DNA of 64,000 nucleotides from Coprinus comatus (GCA_034638255.1 JAWPGT010000016.1:525235-589234); one strand, 5' to 3'; shown: positions 1-13,700, numbered from the stretch's first letter. Program-made: numbers and translations. The notes: generated by a model not told the origin, from the sequence alone.

Positions 1-817
1 ATTCAATTCAGCCTCGCAAAAACCGAAAGGCAGGAATTTGCGTAATTTGTTGGTTTAAGTTTTTCATCCTGTAGAATCAGTCGATCTGTTATTTATATAG
101 CAGGGTCCGTCTCGGTGCGATTTTCTGGTATGGATACCCTTCAACTCCCGGTATGATAGCAGGCTCTGCTCCACTGGCGATATGGCCGGAGTAGGACCAT
201 GGTCAAGATATACGATTGGTGTGTTTGTTTTGGAGATATCTCAATTTATTTGAAACTGCTGGGTGTATTGTCTGGAACTGTGTTGATGGTCGTTTGCGAT
301 TAGTGCTTGGAGGTGCTTGGACACCGTTTTCGACCATCTGGTCTTTTATTCATCACCGAGTGGAATTGTTACAGAAATATTTTTTCAATACACTCGGGAT
401 CCAGGAACTCCAGATACGAGTAGTTTGTGTCTATACAATATCACAATCCAACGGTCATTAAGATGCATTTGCGCAGAGAAACTGGGTTGGAAGGTGGTCC
501 AGGGTGTGTCATTGGATTGATCAACAAAAGATCGGCATCCGGTGTGCATCTACGCGAGGTTGATATACTCGTTGTTGTTTCCGGGCAAAGGTGATATACC
601 GACATTAATAGGTATTTTAGAATAATAATTCCGATGGCTACCCCAAGTTTTATGGACTGATATGTGGATTTTGCATGTGGCCTGATATGGTCCTAAAGAA
701 TTCATAATATATTTATTATTGGGGAGATCACATCCAATCCGGACCAGGGTCTTCAGATTTCCTCTTAATCCAACCAGACCATCTTCTGCCATCTGACATT
801 CCTTTCCTTCTCCCATC
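1..817. other. Non-coding region upstream of ATP-citrate lyase
   Basis: No reading frame here has coding character or a recognisable family. The last 45 bases before the lyase start are rich in C and T (about 775-817), as is usual for the 5' untranslated region of a strongly expressed fungal gene. Core promoter elements cannot be placed with confidence. Confidence 0.5.
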
Positions 818-3800
818 ATGTCTTCCAAAGGTAAGGCCGCTTCCTCCTCGCCTAGCACACCGCATATACTCACCCACAACATCCTCCAGCCATTCGCGAA
901 TACGATGCCAAGTTGCTCCTCGCGTATTGGCTCGAGCGCGCTCCACCTGTAGCTGCCCATGCCCAGGTCAAGACCAACTTCCAGTACCCTCTTGCGCGAG
1001 TGGCTCAGGTCGCATGGGACCCCGAGACAAACTCCATTACCCCCGACAACAAGATCCCCTCCTGGGTCCACACACCAAGCTCGTCGCAAAGCCTGATCAG
1101 CTCATCAAGCGTCGCGGAAAGGCTGGTCTTTTGGCCCTCAACAAGACCTGGCCTGAAGCCAGACAATGGATTGCCGAACGAGCCGGAAAGCCCCAGAAGG
1201 TGAGTAGATTGTACGGTCAGAGGTTCTACGCCGTGTGTTTTATCCATCATCGATCGATATTGGTGGCAACTTTAATCATGGTTCGCGATGGATTATCGAG
1301 AGATATCTATTACTCCAGGCCTGCAGGGGTTGACGCGTCCATCGGTTGCTATTTATGGATCACACGTGATTGGATATATTGATTTATTCCGCTTATTTTA
1401 ATCCCAAGAACCGGTCATTGACACATCGCTTCAGGTCGAGGCCATCACTGGAACCCTGAACAACTTCATTGTGGAACCCTTCCTCCCCCATCCCTCAAAC
1501 ACTGAATACTATGTCTGCATCAACTCTCAGCGTGAGGGCGACCGTATCCTCTTCACCCACGAAGGTGGTGTTGAAGTTGGTGACGTCGATGCCAAGGCTC
1601 TCGTCCTCGACATCCCCGTCAACAAGCCCTTCCCTACCCGTGAGGTCATCACCTCAACCCTCCTTACCCATGTATCCGCAGAGAAGAAAGAAACTCTCAC
1701 CGACTTCCTCATCCGCCTTTACTCCGTCTACGTCGACCTTCACTTCGCATACCTAGAGATAAACCCCCTCGTCTGCCTCGATGCTGTCGATGGCGGAGAG
1801 CCCACCATCTTCTACCTCGACATGGCTGCCAAGCTTGACCAAACTGCTGAGAGCATCTGTGGACCCAAGTGGGCCATCGCTCGTGACTTGTCTGTGTACG
1901 AGTCCTCCAACGCTACCACCACTACTGGCGCCAAGGTCTCTGCTGACCGTGGACCACCTATGGTAAGTCGTTCATGTCCACACTCCGATGGACATATTTA
2001 ACACCTGACTTTGCTAGGTTTGGCCCGCTCCTTTCGGTCGTGATTTGACCAAGGAGGAGGCTTACATTCAAAAGCTCGATGGTTCGACTGGTGCTTCTCT
2101 CAAGTTGACTGTTCTCAACCCTGAAGGACGCATCTGGACTATGGTTGCTGGTGGTGGTGCCAGTGTTGTCTACTCTGATGCCATTGCCGCTCATGGTTTC
2201 GCCGATGAATTAGCCAACTACGGTGAGTACTCCGGTGCTCCTACAGAGGGTCAAACCTACGAGTACGCCAAGACTATCAGTGAGTTTTACTTTTATGCAG
2301 GGTTCGTTCAAAATATAATAATTTACCACAGTCGATCTCATTACCCGTGGAACCCCTCGCCCTGATGGCAAGATCCTCATTATTGGTGGTGGTATTGCTA
2401 ACTTCACCAACGTTGCCGCTACTTTCAAGGGTATCATTCGTGCTCTCAAGGAGTACAAGAACCAGCTCATCAACCACGGTGTCAAGATCTTCGTTCGTCG
2501 TGGCGGTCCTAACTATCAGGAAGGTCTCAAGGCGATGCGCCTCCTCGGTGAGAGTCTTGGTGTTCCCATTCGCGTCTTTGGCCCCGACACCCACATCACC
2601 GAAATCGTTCCCCTTGCCTTGGGCATTGACATCTCCAAGTCCAAGCCCTCTATTGGTGATGGTTTAAAGAGTGTACAACCTGGCACTCCTCCCCCTCAGG
2701 TCGCCCTGCTGGCAACACCGACCCCGCTGTTGGCTCCATCCATGCTGATGGCCAACGCACTCAACCTAAGGATCAAATCGTTCACTTCGAGGCTGAATCC
2801 AGCCCTTCCACCCGCCCCTGGTTCAGGCCCTTCGATAGCAGCACCCGCTCCTTCGTGTACGGCCTCCAACCCCGCGCTATCCAAGGCATGCTCGATTTCG
2901 ACTACTCTTGCGGTCGTGCTTCCCCCTCCGTGGCTGCAATGATCTATCCTTTCGGTGGTCATCACATTCAGAAGTTCTACTGGGGAACTAAGGAGACTCT
3001 CCTTCCCGTCTACACCAGTGTTAAGGATGCTATCGCCAAACACCCAGATGTCGATGTCGTCGTGAACTTCGCATCCAGCCGTAGTGTCTACTCTAGCACT
3101 CTCGAGTGCTTCGAGTTCCCTCAGATCAAGGCCATTGCTCTCATTGCTGAGGGTGTTCCTGAACGTCACGCTCGTGAGATTCTCTGGAAGGCCAAGGACA
3201 AGGGTGTCCTCATCATTGGCCCTGCTACTGTCGGCGGTATCAAGCCCGGTTGCTTCAGGATTGGTAACTCTGGTGGTATGATGGACAACATTATCGCTTC
3301 CAAACTTTACCGCGCTGGATCGGTTGGTTATGTCTCCAAGTCTGGAGGCATGTCCAACGAGTTGAATAACATCCTGTCCCTCGTCACCAACGGTACTTAC
3401 GAAGGTATTGCCATCGGTGGTGATCGTTACCCCGGATCCACTTTCATCGACCATCTCCTCCGCTACGAGGCCGATCCCGAGTGCAAGATGCTCGTCCTTC
3501 TTGGTGAAGTTGGTGGTATTGAAGAGTACCGTGTTATTGAGGCTGTTAAGACTGGAAAGATCACGAAGCCAATCGTCGCTTGGGCTATCGGTACTTGCGC
3601 CAAGATGTTCACCACTGAGGTTCAATTCGGTCACGCTGGTTCCATGGCCAACAGTGATCTCGAGACTGCCGATGCCAAGAATCGCGCCATGAGGGATGCT
3701 GGTTTCATCGTTCCCGAGACCTTCGAAGAACTTCCTCGTGTTCTCAAAGAGGCTTACGAGTCTCTCGTCAAGTCCGGTGTCATTGTTCCCAATAATGAGG

Positions 3801-4882
3801 TTGAACCTCCCGTCATTCCTATGGACTACAAATGGGCTCAGGTAAGCACTTTTCGTTCTTCTATATTTCGATTCTGACCTTTGTAATAGGAACTCGGTCT
3901 CATCAGAAAGCCTGCTGCTTTCATCTCTACAATTTCTGATGAGCGTGGTCAAGAACTTCTCTACGCTGGCATGCGTATTTCCGAGGTGTTCAAGGAGGAG
4001 ATTGGCATCGGTGGTGTTGTTTCCTTGTTGTGGTTCAAACGCCGTAAGTGACGCGTTTCGTTTCTTTTTTCCTTTCGAAATGCTCAAATTTTCATAGGCC
4101 TACCACCTTGGGCGACCAAGTTCATTGAGATGGTTCTCATGCTCACCGCTGATCACGGCCCCGCTGTCTCTGGTGCCATGAACACCATCGTTGCCACCCG
4201 TGCCGGAAAGGACCTCATCTCTTCCCTCGCTTCCGGTCTTTTGACCATCGGTTCCCGTTTCGGTGGTGCCCTTGACGAAGCCGCTTCCATGTTCTCACAA
4301 GCTCGCGATACTGGTCTCACCCCTCGCGAGTTCGTCGATTCCTGCAGGAAGGCCAACAAACTCAGTGAGTAATAGTCTCGTTTACCCAACACCTTTCTGA
4401 TTATTATTTTAGTTTCTGGTATTGGCCACAAAATCAAGAGCGTCAACAACCCTGATCTCCGTGTTGAACTCGTGAAGGAGTATGTTATCAAGAACTTCCC
4501 CAGCCATACCTTGCTTGACTACGCGCTTGCCGTTGAGAAAGTTACCACTGCTAAGAAGGATACTGTAAATAATTCCCACTTATTTTTCTTGTGCCTTGTG
4601 CTTACATTGTTCTAGCTCATCTTGAATGTCGATGGTTGTATTGCCGTCTGCTTCGTCGACCTGCTTCGTGACAGTGGTGCCTTCACCCCTGACGAGGCTG
4701 ATGAATATATCAAGATCGGTACTCTCAACGGTCTTTTCGTTCTCGGTCGTAGCATTGGTTTCATTGGTCATCATCTTGACCAGAAGAGACTCAAGGCTCC
4801 TCTCTACCGTCACCCTGCTGACGATATCTTCATCAACATGGCTGATGTCAACCAACCTCGTGTCTTGGGTCGCATGCAGTAA
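818..4882 (+). CDS. ACL1: ATP-citrate lyase, fused single-chain form (one certain frameshift)
   Basis: Cytosolic enzyme making acetyl-CoA and oxaloacetate from citrate, CoA and ATP, the main acetyl-CoA source for lipids. Exons by translation and GT/AG sites: 818-830, 890-1199, 1435-1962, 2018-2279, 2332-3841, 3890-4043, 4098-4364, 4413-4564, 4616-4882; about 1,150 residues, normal for the fused enzyme. In order: N-terminal ATP-grasp part ([19 protein letters not shown]), citrate-binding part ([20 protein letters not shown]), CoA-binding and CoA-ligase parts with the catalytic histidine in [12 protein letters not shown], and a citrate-synthase-like C-terminus ([28 protein letters not shown]). 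The start is set by a 13-base first exon (MSSK) followed by a clean intron. Exon 2 is one base short near 1068-1076 (CACACACC). The frame also changes near 2656-2700: either one C is missing from the CCCCC run at 2691-2695, or a 44-nt GT...AG intron (2656-2699) is removed. Everything else is intact, so consensus errors are likelier than decay. Confidence 0.93.
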
Positions 4883-5213
4883 GGGATGTAGTGAATTTGT
4901 TAGAAGGAATGAATTTGAAGAAAAGAAAGAAAAATATCTTGATGTTCAAAAATACTAATCCGTCATCCCTCCTGGTCCCTTGTACTACCTGCTGTCGTTG
5001 ATTGTGTCTCTATCCCCTTTTTTGTTAGCCCTTTGCATTATCACTACATTTGTTTTATCATACATGTATACACAATAGATTCCTATTACTCTGCTATCAT
5101 ATAATGTAGTCAGAATTGAGTTCTCAACCTGAAGCCCTAACAAGCAGTGAAATCGTCTATGCTCGAAGTGTCTCTTACCCTATGATACCCCATTAAGGCA
5201 CTGTCACCATAAC
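4883..5213. other. 3' flank of ATP-citrate lyase
   Basis: Presumed 3' untranslated region and spacer, 331 bases up to the tRNA gene. A-rich just after the stop and T-rich around 5017-5060. No reading frame of interest. Confidence 0.5.
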
Positions 5214-5285
5214 TCCGATATGGTGTAACGGCTAACATTACCGCCTTTCACGCGGTAGCTCGGGGTTCGATTCCCCGTATCGGAA
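5214..5285 (+). tRNA. tRNA-Glu (anticodon UUC)
   Basis: The arm TCCGATA (5214-5220) pairs perfectly with TATCGGA (5278-5284), followed by discriminator A. The anticodon loop CTTTCAC reads TTC for glutamate. The T arm has the standard GGTTCGATTCC core. No intron. A run of five T, the usual RNA polymerase III stop, follows at 5289-5293. Confidence 0.95.
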
Positions 5286-5288
5286 TTC

Positions 5289-5293
5289 TTTTT
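5289..5293 (+). terminator. RNA polymerase III T-run after tRNA-Glu
   Basis: Five consecutive T residues begin four bases after the tRNA, the normal Pol III termination signal. Confidence 0.7.
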
Positions 5294-5425
5294 GTCGGCA
5301 TATAATAACAAAAGTGTGATAAATTAAATTACATTATTAGTCCTACTATGTAGTATGAACATGCACTACTACTGCCTATCATTGCCATTGTGAGTACATA
5401 CAGGGGGTGTGTCGTTAAATCAACT

Positions 5426-7707
5426 TCAGGAACTGTGCTCGGCACCTGCATAAATGAGATTCTCGGCCTCTTTGGAACGAGATACAATAGAACACTTGAA
5501 TGAGGACGGGAGTCTAGATATTTGATCAGTTAAATTTCGCAACCTTTTTCTTCCTACTCACGCAACAATGGACGTTGATTTGAAAGAATAGGTTGGTTCA
5601 ATGATGTTCCCGGATTCGTCTTTAGCTTTTCTGATGTTGAATGTTGAGAGTATTGAGACCATTGCTCCCCATACGATTGACTCGGCGATGTGTGTACCAA
5701 CACATCTCCTAGTATAGTTTGTAAATGTAAGTCAATATAGAAGCAAGTTTAAATTACTAACCGGCGACCAAAACCGAAAACGAAGTCGTAGGGATCATGT
5801 GCTTCGGGATTGAGTTTGCCTTCGGGCGTTAAGAATCTTTCGGGTTTGAAGGATTCGGGATCTGGATAACGTCTTTCATCTCTTGACATTGCCCTAACAT
5901 CACGTTTTCAGTTTTAGTCTTCATATTGTATTTGTATTTATCTCTATTAAAAAAATTTAATAGAGATAAATACTCACCAAACGTTACCGATAACTAAAGA
6001 GTTTTTGGGAATGTGATACCCACGATAAGAATCTTCTTCTGTCACTAGATGAGGAATAGCTATAAAAAGAAGAAAAGATATGAATCCGGGTCATTGTCCA
6101 AATTAAGTTTCCTGTCTATTTTTGTGGCATAAAGAAATGAAGCTACGTACCAAGTGGATTTGGTGGCTGCCATCTGTCACAAAAGCATAGCATGTCAATT
6201 ATCATATTTGATGACTCGAAAAGCTGATACACACCTCATGACTTCTTTCATCAAAGCTTTACAGTAAGGCATGGATTCTTCATCTCTGAATTCAGGTAAT
6301 CTTCTATTCTCGAGAACGCGATCGATTTCGGCTTGAGCTTTGGCTTGTACATCAGGATGGAGAGTCATTGCTAAGATGAAGTTGACGAGAGTAGCTCCGG
6401 ATGTATCCGCACCAGCTGAGATGGATTACATTCGTCAAATTCTTGCTAAATGGGCTTGTGATAATGACTCACCAGCGAAGAATGTGGCAGAGGTATCTTG
6501 GATATTTTCTTTTTGCTCTTGAACATTTCCAGTCTCCTCAATTGAATCCAAACATGAACTCAAGAAAGATCTTTGTCCATCTCCTTTAGCCTATGTAAAG
6601 AGTCGTACATCATTAATCCGTTTCCCTCAGAATCCCAGCAAAGGTGTATCTTGAAGAATCAAAAAAGAAATACGTACAATTTTTTCCTCTGCGGCCAAGA
6701 ATGGAGCAACTCGGAAGCGAGTCCACAATTCCTTCCACTCTCTCGCTTGTCTTTTGAAACCGGCACCAGGGAACCATTCAGGTATGTGCCTGAGCCATGG
6801 CATAACGTCAACCAAAAATCTTCCAGGGACGGCAGCAGATGCGCTTGCAAGCATAGCTTCTTCAGCGAGATTAATCCAGGGATCATTTGATAGCTTGGTT
6901 TCCAAGCCATATGCGAGTGAAATCAATATACCTCCAACGACGCTATATGGAGGAGGACAGTAATTAATGAATGAATGGAGATAAGTAATCGAAAGTGGAG
7001 ATAATAACGAAAACACTTACTGTCTGATGATTGACATGAACTCATCAGGAGATTTGAGGAGACCAGGAAGTAATCGAGTTCGTATGAGTTCCATTTCTTT
7101 AGGTTGATGAATTGTAGGATTGGAAGGAGGGAAATGTTGAACGAAAGTTCTTCGTCGTTGACGCCACTGTTCTCCGTATGGCATTATGACGAAAACGTTT
7201 GCTAGACCCATTCTATATTCTCTGAGTTAAAGTAATTTCATGATTTGAGGGAGACATACAAATCATGGAGGAATGTGAAATATGGTCTATGTTGTGTATG
7301 TTCAGCGCGGGGTATTGAAATAAGCTGGCAGTGGAAAGACAAAGACATACCTACAAGAATATATGTGCCCTCTTTTCTCAAAAAGCTCAAATGCCATATT
7401 GTAATCATTGAGAACAATAATATCCCTCCCAGGTGCGCCAAGGTGAAGTATATCCGACTCTACTATGGAATCAACACCAGTAACATTCTTCATAGAGAAT
7501 AGGCAGCCCACCAAAGTCTTTTGACCATTTCGCGTATGTTTGGGGAATGTTTGATGTAGGAACGTCAAGCAAATTCCCAATAATTGGTCGTTTCCGAGGA
7601 CCAGGTGGGAGGGGTAAGGACAAGCTGCCTGCTCGCTTCTTCCATCGAGAAAGGAGAACCAGAACCAATATAGACAGTGATATCTCGCAAATGCCAATTT
7701 GAGCCAT
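5426..7707 (-). CDS. Cytochrome P450 monooxygenase no. 1 (membrane-anchored, microsomal type)
   Basis: Haem-thiolate monooxygenase expected in the ER membrane; substrate unknown. I resolve twelve exons, all GT/AG: 7707-7512, 7462-7351, 7286-7260, 7212-7021, 6942-6678, 6590-6473, 6415-6235, 6173-6151, 6059-5978, 5893-5762, 5708-5562, 5513-5426, totalling 520 residues, a normal length. Visible marks: N-terminal hydrophobic anchor (about residues 5-22), proline hinge [26 protein letters not shown] (C helix), I-helix AGADTS, ExxR as KEVMR, FKPERF, and haem loop FGFGRRRCVG with the cysteine ligand. The second residue after the usual C-P-G position is V rather than P. Exons of 265, 181, 23, 82 and 132 nt match P450 no. 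2 exactly. The 27-nt and 192-nt exons replace a single 213-nt exon in the other two copies, so one extra intron is present here. No defect seen. Confidence 0.93.
5934..5973. repeat. Perfect 18-bp hairpin inside a P450 intron
   Basis: Arms 5934-5951 and 5956-5973 are perfect reverse complements (core TATTTATCTCTATTAAA) with a loop of four A. It lies inside the 84-nt intron 5894-5977 of P450 no. 1, and its end lies only four bases from the 5' splice site. It could hide or expose that site. The sequence is AU-rich, so stability is moderate. Confidence 0.85.
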
Positions 7708-10700
7708 TACTGAATGCTCAGATAGTGTTTTGAACGTTAGGGCGTTGGGTGGCGAGAATCAGAGGAGGGGAGGGATGAAGGGAAGGGAATGAAAATAAAG
7801 CGAAGCATACATATACTGTTTCCGCCGACATGATCTAGAGCCCTGATACTACGGCAACTTTGCCATGTTCTTCCGATCTCCACTCAATTGAAGCTATACC
7901 AACTCTTTTTGTTCGAAGTACCCTCTTAGACGTATCATGTATTCGGCATCAGATCGAGAACGAACTCTAAGAAGTATTCAAACATACTTAGAAACCCACT
8001 TACAGGTGGAGCTGAGACTGTAGCCATCTTCATGCGCGACTTGTACACGACCATAACGGAACGGAGGATGTGAGCCGGTATAATAACTCAACAGGGTTAG
8101 TTGTGACCCTGGGGCGTACCTAACCCTGGAACGCATATCTCCACCCTGAGCGCTTGGAGAGATGTTCGGTTAAAGTATATGTTAATTTCCGCATTAAGTA
8201 TATGAAGATGGTATTGCTCGGCTTTATCCAAAGACATAGGAGAAAATTGATATGTTATATCTGTCCTTTTTGAGATTGTAATGACATGGATGTTGTCAGT
8301 TGTGAAGCTCAGAAGGATCTACTGTGCATTAAGTTTTAACGGGAACTGATCACGTGGTAAATTGTATGATAATGCTTGCTCTAGAATAGGACAGATTGGT
8401 ACCTCGCTTCACACTTCTCGTGCAACACGAGTTTGCACTCGACCCGCCCTCCGGCGCGATATCTTCTACATTCTTGACTAACCCCGCAGATATATATTCA
8501 ATCGACCAGACTTAAGCTTCATTACTACCCAATTTCATTCAATATGATTTGCAATGTACACCTCAAACAACCTTTGAAGTCAGATCGGAGAGGTTGAATA
8601 TTGAATGCGTGCACGATACTACTCAGACAGACAAAGGAACGTTTACTACACGCATTAATTAGTGCCGTGCTTGAATCTTCTACGGCACGGAAAACAAGGT
8701 CAACTCCACCGATATAGTACGTGAACAAGTTAACCCCAAAGTAATCAGATACGTAAGGCGATCCTTGAGCCCAAAGAAAACAGTCGAAATCGGGACATCA
8801 TTAATTATCTACCAATCGGGCTGTTTATCCGATATTTGAAGCTGGTTTGAAGTGCATATATGTGTACGTACAAAGAATATTACGGTATGTACACCCCATC
8901 CATTCTCTTTCAATTGTTGGTGACAGAATTAGTGCTGTTCTAGACAGCCGTGGAGATCAATGTATCTTTTGAGGCAGTGGATATACCATACCCTAAGGCC
9001 CACATATTATAATACAAAGGGCTTACATCGAAAAAAACATAGCCCGATATATGTATAAAATTACAGGGAATATTGGTATCTTAGACAATATTGTATATGT
9101 GTGTAAAGGTATATTTGTAAGAGATTTCATCTTCTGGAGATGCCACATGCGGCGTTGTAGTAATAGTCGACAGCTGAGTAATGAATATTTACTATCTGGC
9201 GTAACAGAAATTCTCATGACCTTTCCAGGTACCCGTGTTTGTAAGATGGTATTTCTACGAACCAGAAAACCAGGTCGATCTCTCCCTAGTGAACATGTAG
9301 TCACAATCATATTCATATATGTTTATCGGAATGGGGGAACAAGAAGCAGATGTGATTGAGGCGTCGAAATGTAGTTCTTGAAAAGAGTAAGCCCAGACTT
9401 GGCAACTTGGCAACTGTAGTCTCTATCCTGGCATGCACGAGACACAAGGTATCAGATCATTCTGAAATAGATGGGCAACGATTTGAAGGATCACTAAAAA
9501 ATATGAACTACTCCTGATCATCGATCATCCCCGAGAGCTAATGATGATCGCTCCAAAAATAACTTTCCATTCAAGCACTCAAAGTGGATGTCCTCCACTT
9601 ACCCATGTGGCGAACGAAATTGCTGTATTGGTACTTAAAACCGGGCTTGAAATGTACCGTTCCATTATCATATCATATAACCTTAGGATTGGATCATCTC
9701 ATGATTCCCGTAGTACATGATCCCTTTTTGGAGAACGATCCTTACCGCCGGCGAGACAGATAGTAATTAATGCTTACTAGTAGTTATTTCTTCAGACTAA
9801 GCTTGCCTCTGTCGTACACATCTACATAAGTATTCATAAACTTAATATTCTTTCTTCCAATTTGGATTCAGGCCTAATACTGCTTTAAGCAAAGCGGACA
9901 GTCGGGGAGACGTGTTGGAGGATGATGTCTCGAACGTTTTATTTCCTTTTATATCAAAAACATATGTTCATCTATGTTTGTGTTCCGCGCATTGTTTGGT
10001 TTCCAGAGTAGATAAATTGTAAAATTTTTCTTTTTGCACCTCAGCGGTTATTTACTTTCTAACGCTGAGGTGAGACTCTTACCTTTCATGTTTATCGCTT
10101 CGCGTAGCTAACTCTTGTATCGTAGCGTATCCTTTCAGGTTAGATTAAATCAAATCAGCGGTTATTTACTTTCTAACGCTGAGCGTATCCTTTCAAGACG
10201 ATTATGAAGTTGATAAAAATATTAATATATTCAATAATTAACGATTAGAATGGACTAAAAAAAAAAAAACGCAAGGCAGACGTGGCAAAAGCGCAGATCA
10301 TTCTAGATTATATCTGTGAATACTCGGATGCACGCCTACTATATCCCGAGCGTAACGGAGTTACGTGAAGTGGCCGGTTATTACCTAAACCTTTTCAGCT
10401 CTCTCCATGTAATATTACAAGGAAAATTGGAGGAGTTCAAAGTCCAAATGTTCAAGTTCAAGGGGATTTATACTATGTAGTAGTAGCAGTAGTATGTATA
10501 GACAGACTAATGTATCTACAGCGGTCATAGCGAAACGACTATCATATTGAGCCATGGCTCGGCATTATCTTGAAGTATTTCAGGGATATCGTGCGTTGTA
10601 TTCCAGGTCCATCGATTTACTTACAACCCCACGTTCTGGACCTGGTCGGGAAACATTGCTCCAGTCACTCGTGAAATTCGCCCATACTTACATATAATCT

Positions 10701-13700
10701 ACTGACTTCTCAACCACAACTAAAGAATCTTCAAGCATCTAGCCGCTGATGGACCCTCCAAGAAACACTACCAACCCTACATAGGAGTTGGAATTGTATT
10801 ATTATTATGTTTTGGCGGGGTATAGTTTAGGCTTAAATAAGTGCGTAGGGATTAGTAGGGTGTGCCACCGTCCTGATAGTTTTTTCACCTACACACTCCC
10901 TGTCATATCAGCGATTAATTGATTGCTCAGAATCTAGTTTTCAACAAATGAAAATTTCAGCTTCATGTCGATTAAGTAACAGCCCTCGAACGCTGAGTAC
11001 TGGGTATTAATTCCAGAATAATTTGTTTGTGTCAATCCCCTTAAAATTTTCTTAGTATTAGAATAGACGCACGAACTTTATAATAATCCCGAGAACCACG
11101 GGGCTACTACTACATGGGGTGTTAATCGTCCTTATCATGTGTACATAAGTTTATGATGTTCTAAAAAAAATTGTGGGACTCATAGTCTCAAACACATGGT
11201 TACTAGAATGTTAGTACGCAGCCGGGTTAACACTTTTTAACTCGAACCTGCTGTGGGTCAGTTTAAATCACTGTCTAGTATTTTCCAGGGCCACTACGAA
11301 GTTTGGTCTACACATAAACAAGTATTGGCTTCCTGGGTGATTTTCTGGGGTGATCGACTTACGTGTATATCTATCTTTGGACAATCAATCGAAGAAGGCC
11401 CCAATGCCAGCATTGCTTATGCTTACAGTAGTTCTTGGCGATCAAGTACGTTTATCTCCTGGTAGGTGTGCTTACCTAGTACCGCACACATATGCATACT
11501 GTATGAATACTTTTTTGACTTTGAAGTCTTTGAGGGGGACTTATTCAAGTTGTAGGATTCCAGATAATAAAATGAGTTAAACATGATTAACATCGTCTTC
11601 GGGTGCTGTCACATTAAGAACTTTTTGACTAATACGTTGAAGATTCAGATCTCCAGGCTATTACTTACTAGAAACGGCCTCAGTAAAACGATAAAATGTT
11701 ACGTCTACGAAATTTTCAACATCTGAATAACTTGACCTTTTATTCGCCTTGTATTGTAGTTACTACTTCTGGAAGCTATGTACCCCATCAGCCACCAGTG
11801 ATGGATTGTTGACGGAGTCCGTGACTCCGCACAGGTAGGTGCCATAGAATTCTTTTTTATGAAACCGTAAACTTACCAACTTTATTTATTGAGCGTATAA
11901 TGAACATAGCACTTGTAAAAATTAACGTTCGAGAACGGAAAATCCATTATCCTTGACTTATCCAAAGATGTATCTCTTTTTTTGTTTTGTTGTTGAAGTG
12001 GTTCAAGCGCACTACGACTCGCCGTGGAGCAGAGTTCAAAGTTTATCTAAAAATGTACTTCTATTGAAAGGTATGGCATGTAATGTAGTAAGTAGTTTTG
12101 AAATGCGTTCGGGGAGACTCCAAAAATGTCACAAAATAAGGTTAACGCGGTCCGTGAAGCCGTATCGTACGCAATACGATATTAAAAGCAATACAAAAGT
12201 GTGTGTACGTACTACCATATTCCTTCAGATTGTATGCAAGTCAAGTAGATTCGTTCTATGTTGGTTCTAAGTATGTAAATTGTGGGAGTCCGTGTCCGGA
12301 CAACCAATTTTAAAAAATCACTTACGGATGATGTTGAGGTACAAGTAGATACAGTTAAACCTTAAACCGTAACCCACAAAAGTTGTTTGCGGGGTGGAAA
12401 TGCCTCATTGTGTGCGGTAGAAGTCGGGATAATTTGGAGTATCCTCCAACCCACTCGAACGAATATGTAACAAAATCATCACACTAAGCAATTTCAAGTT
12501 AATTTTTTCAACGGCACAGTGGATGCAGTCATATTTTGCACTTCGCCGCGCCTTTTTTTGTTACCGGAAATCCCGCCGCTAACAACCGTTGTAGGTTAGT
12601 TGAAACTCTGCTTGAAAACCTTGTTTCTTACATGTACGGCTATGATACTCGTTACAAATATTTCGAAATTTTACTTAAGTATTGTATTGTGCTCCAACGG
12701 TTTTCAATTCTTCACACCCCAACTCATCGCCAAGAATCATGCATACGTACTATATAGTACAGGTGAGACACTTCCATTTGTTGTCCAGACTCCAGAATAA
12801 ATCAAAGTCTAACGACCAGACGAAGTTATGCTTACTACAGGAAAACGGTACGTGACGGTATTTCTGGTAGAAATCGATCGTTTCGTATCAAGTTTTAAAC
12901 AAAATGCAGTAATTATTCGGTTTATGAATTTGATTCTGGAGTGACGTGTACAACTTGAATTTATTCAATCAAATAGTGGAGAATATTATTCAATAGACAA
13001 ACAGTGAAAATGTTCATGATCGGGTGCGGCAGGAATGGTATATGTATATCATTTCAATTCTCAACCCCACTTGAAGCTTGAAGCTTGATGAGCGCAACTC
13101 TCGTCAAACGGTCTTTCGGTTGAAGTTGCGACGATGAGATATCCGTGTTTCCATTGCCTAAAGTAATCTATTCAGATGAGACGCTAGAGTTGGTTCCCCA
13201 CTTGTTCCAGTCATGTGGTGACAACAACAATAAAAGTCAAAACATAAATGTATTTACGGTGACAGTACTTACGATGCGACAATTACTATAGTAATACCTA
13301 TAGTAGTCATATGTCTTCTCGCATTCTACTCAGTTAACTAGGTTGATTTTAGATTGCTGGGAGCCAAGACAACCAATTATCCATTCAAGCATTATTCACA
13401 CGTATGCGGCAATATAGCGATGAAACCGTCAATTTGGAATTTGTAGTTTTACTAGGTCTTGTGAAATTGTGCATATAGCCATTTGATTTTACCACCAGAT
13501 TTACAATAGTTGCTAATTTTGAGTATTAAGCAAGTGAAACATCTTCGGGGACGGTTGTGATGTCCGCGATTAATTTAACTTGGAAAGTTTGCCAGTCAGA
13601 CGAAGAAGCGAACCACGTTTTTATGCGTACGTAATTTCATCTCAATTTTAACCAATGTCAGCGTCATTACGCTGAATTTGAAGGAGAATCTCCTGTATTG

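Noticed and set aside
2696..4087. 463-codon open frame on the strand opposite ATP-citrate lyase
   Set aside because: It is antisense to strongly conserved lyase exons, spans real introns, and has no family resemblance; a shadow of biased codon use.
11813..11829. Inverted repeat CGGAGTC/GACTCCG
   Set aside because: Only 7 bp around a 3-base spacer, in a 6-kb AT-rich region; could be chance and has no second copy that I noticed.
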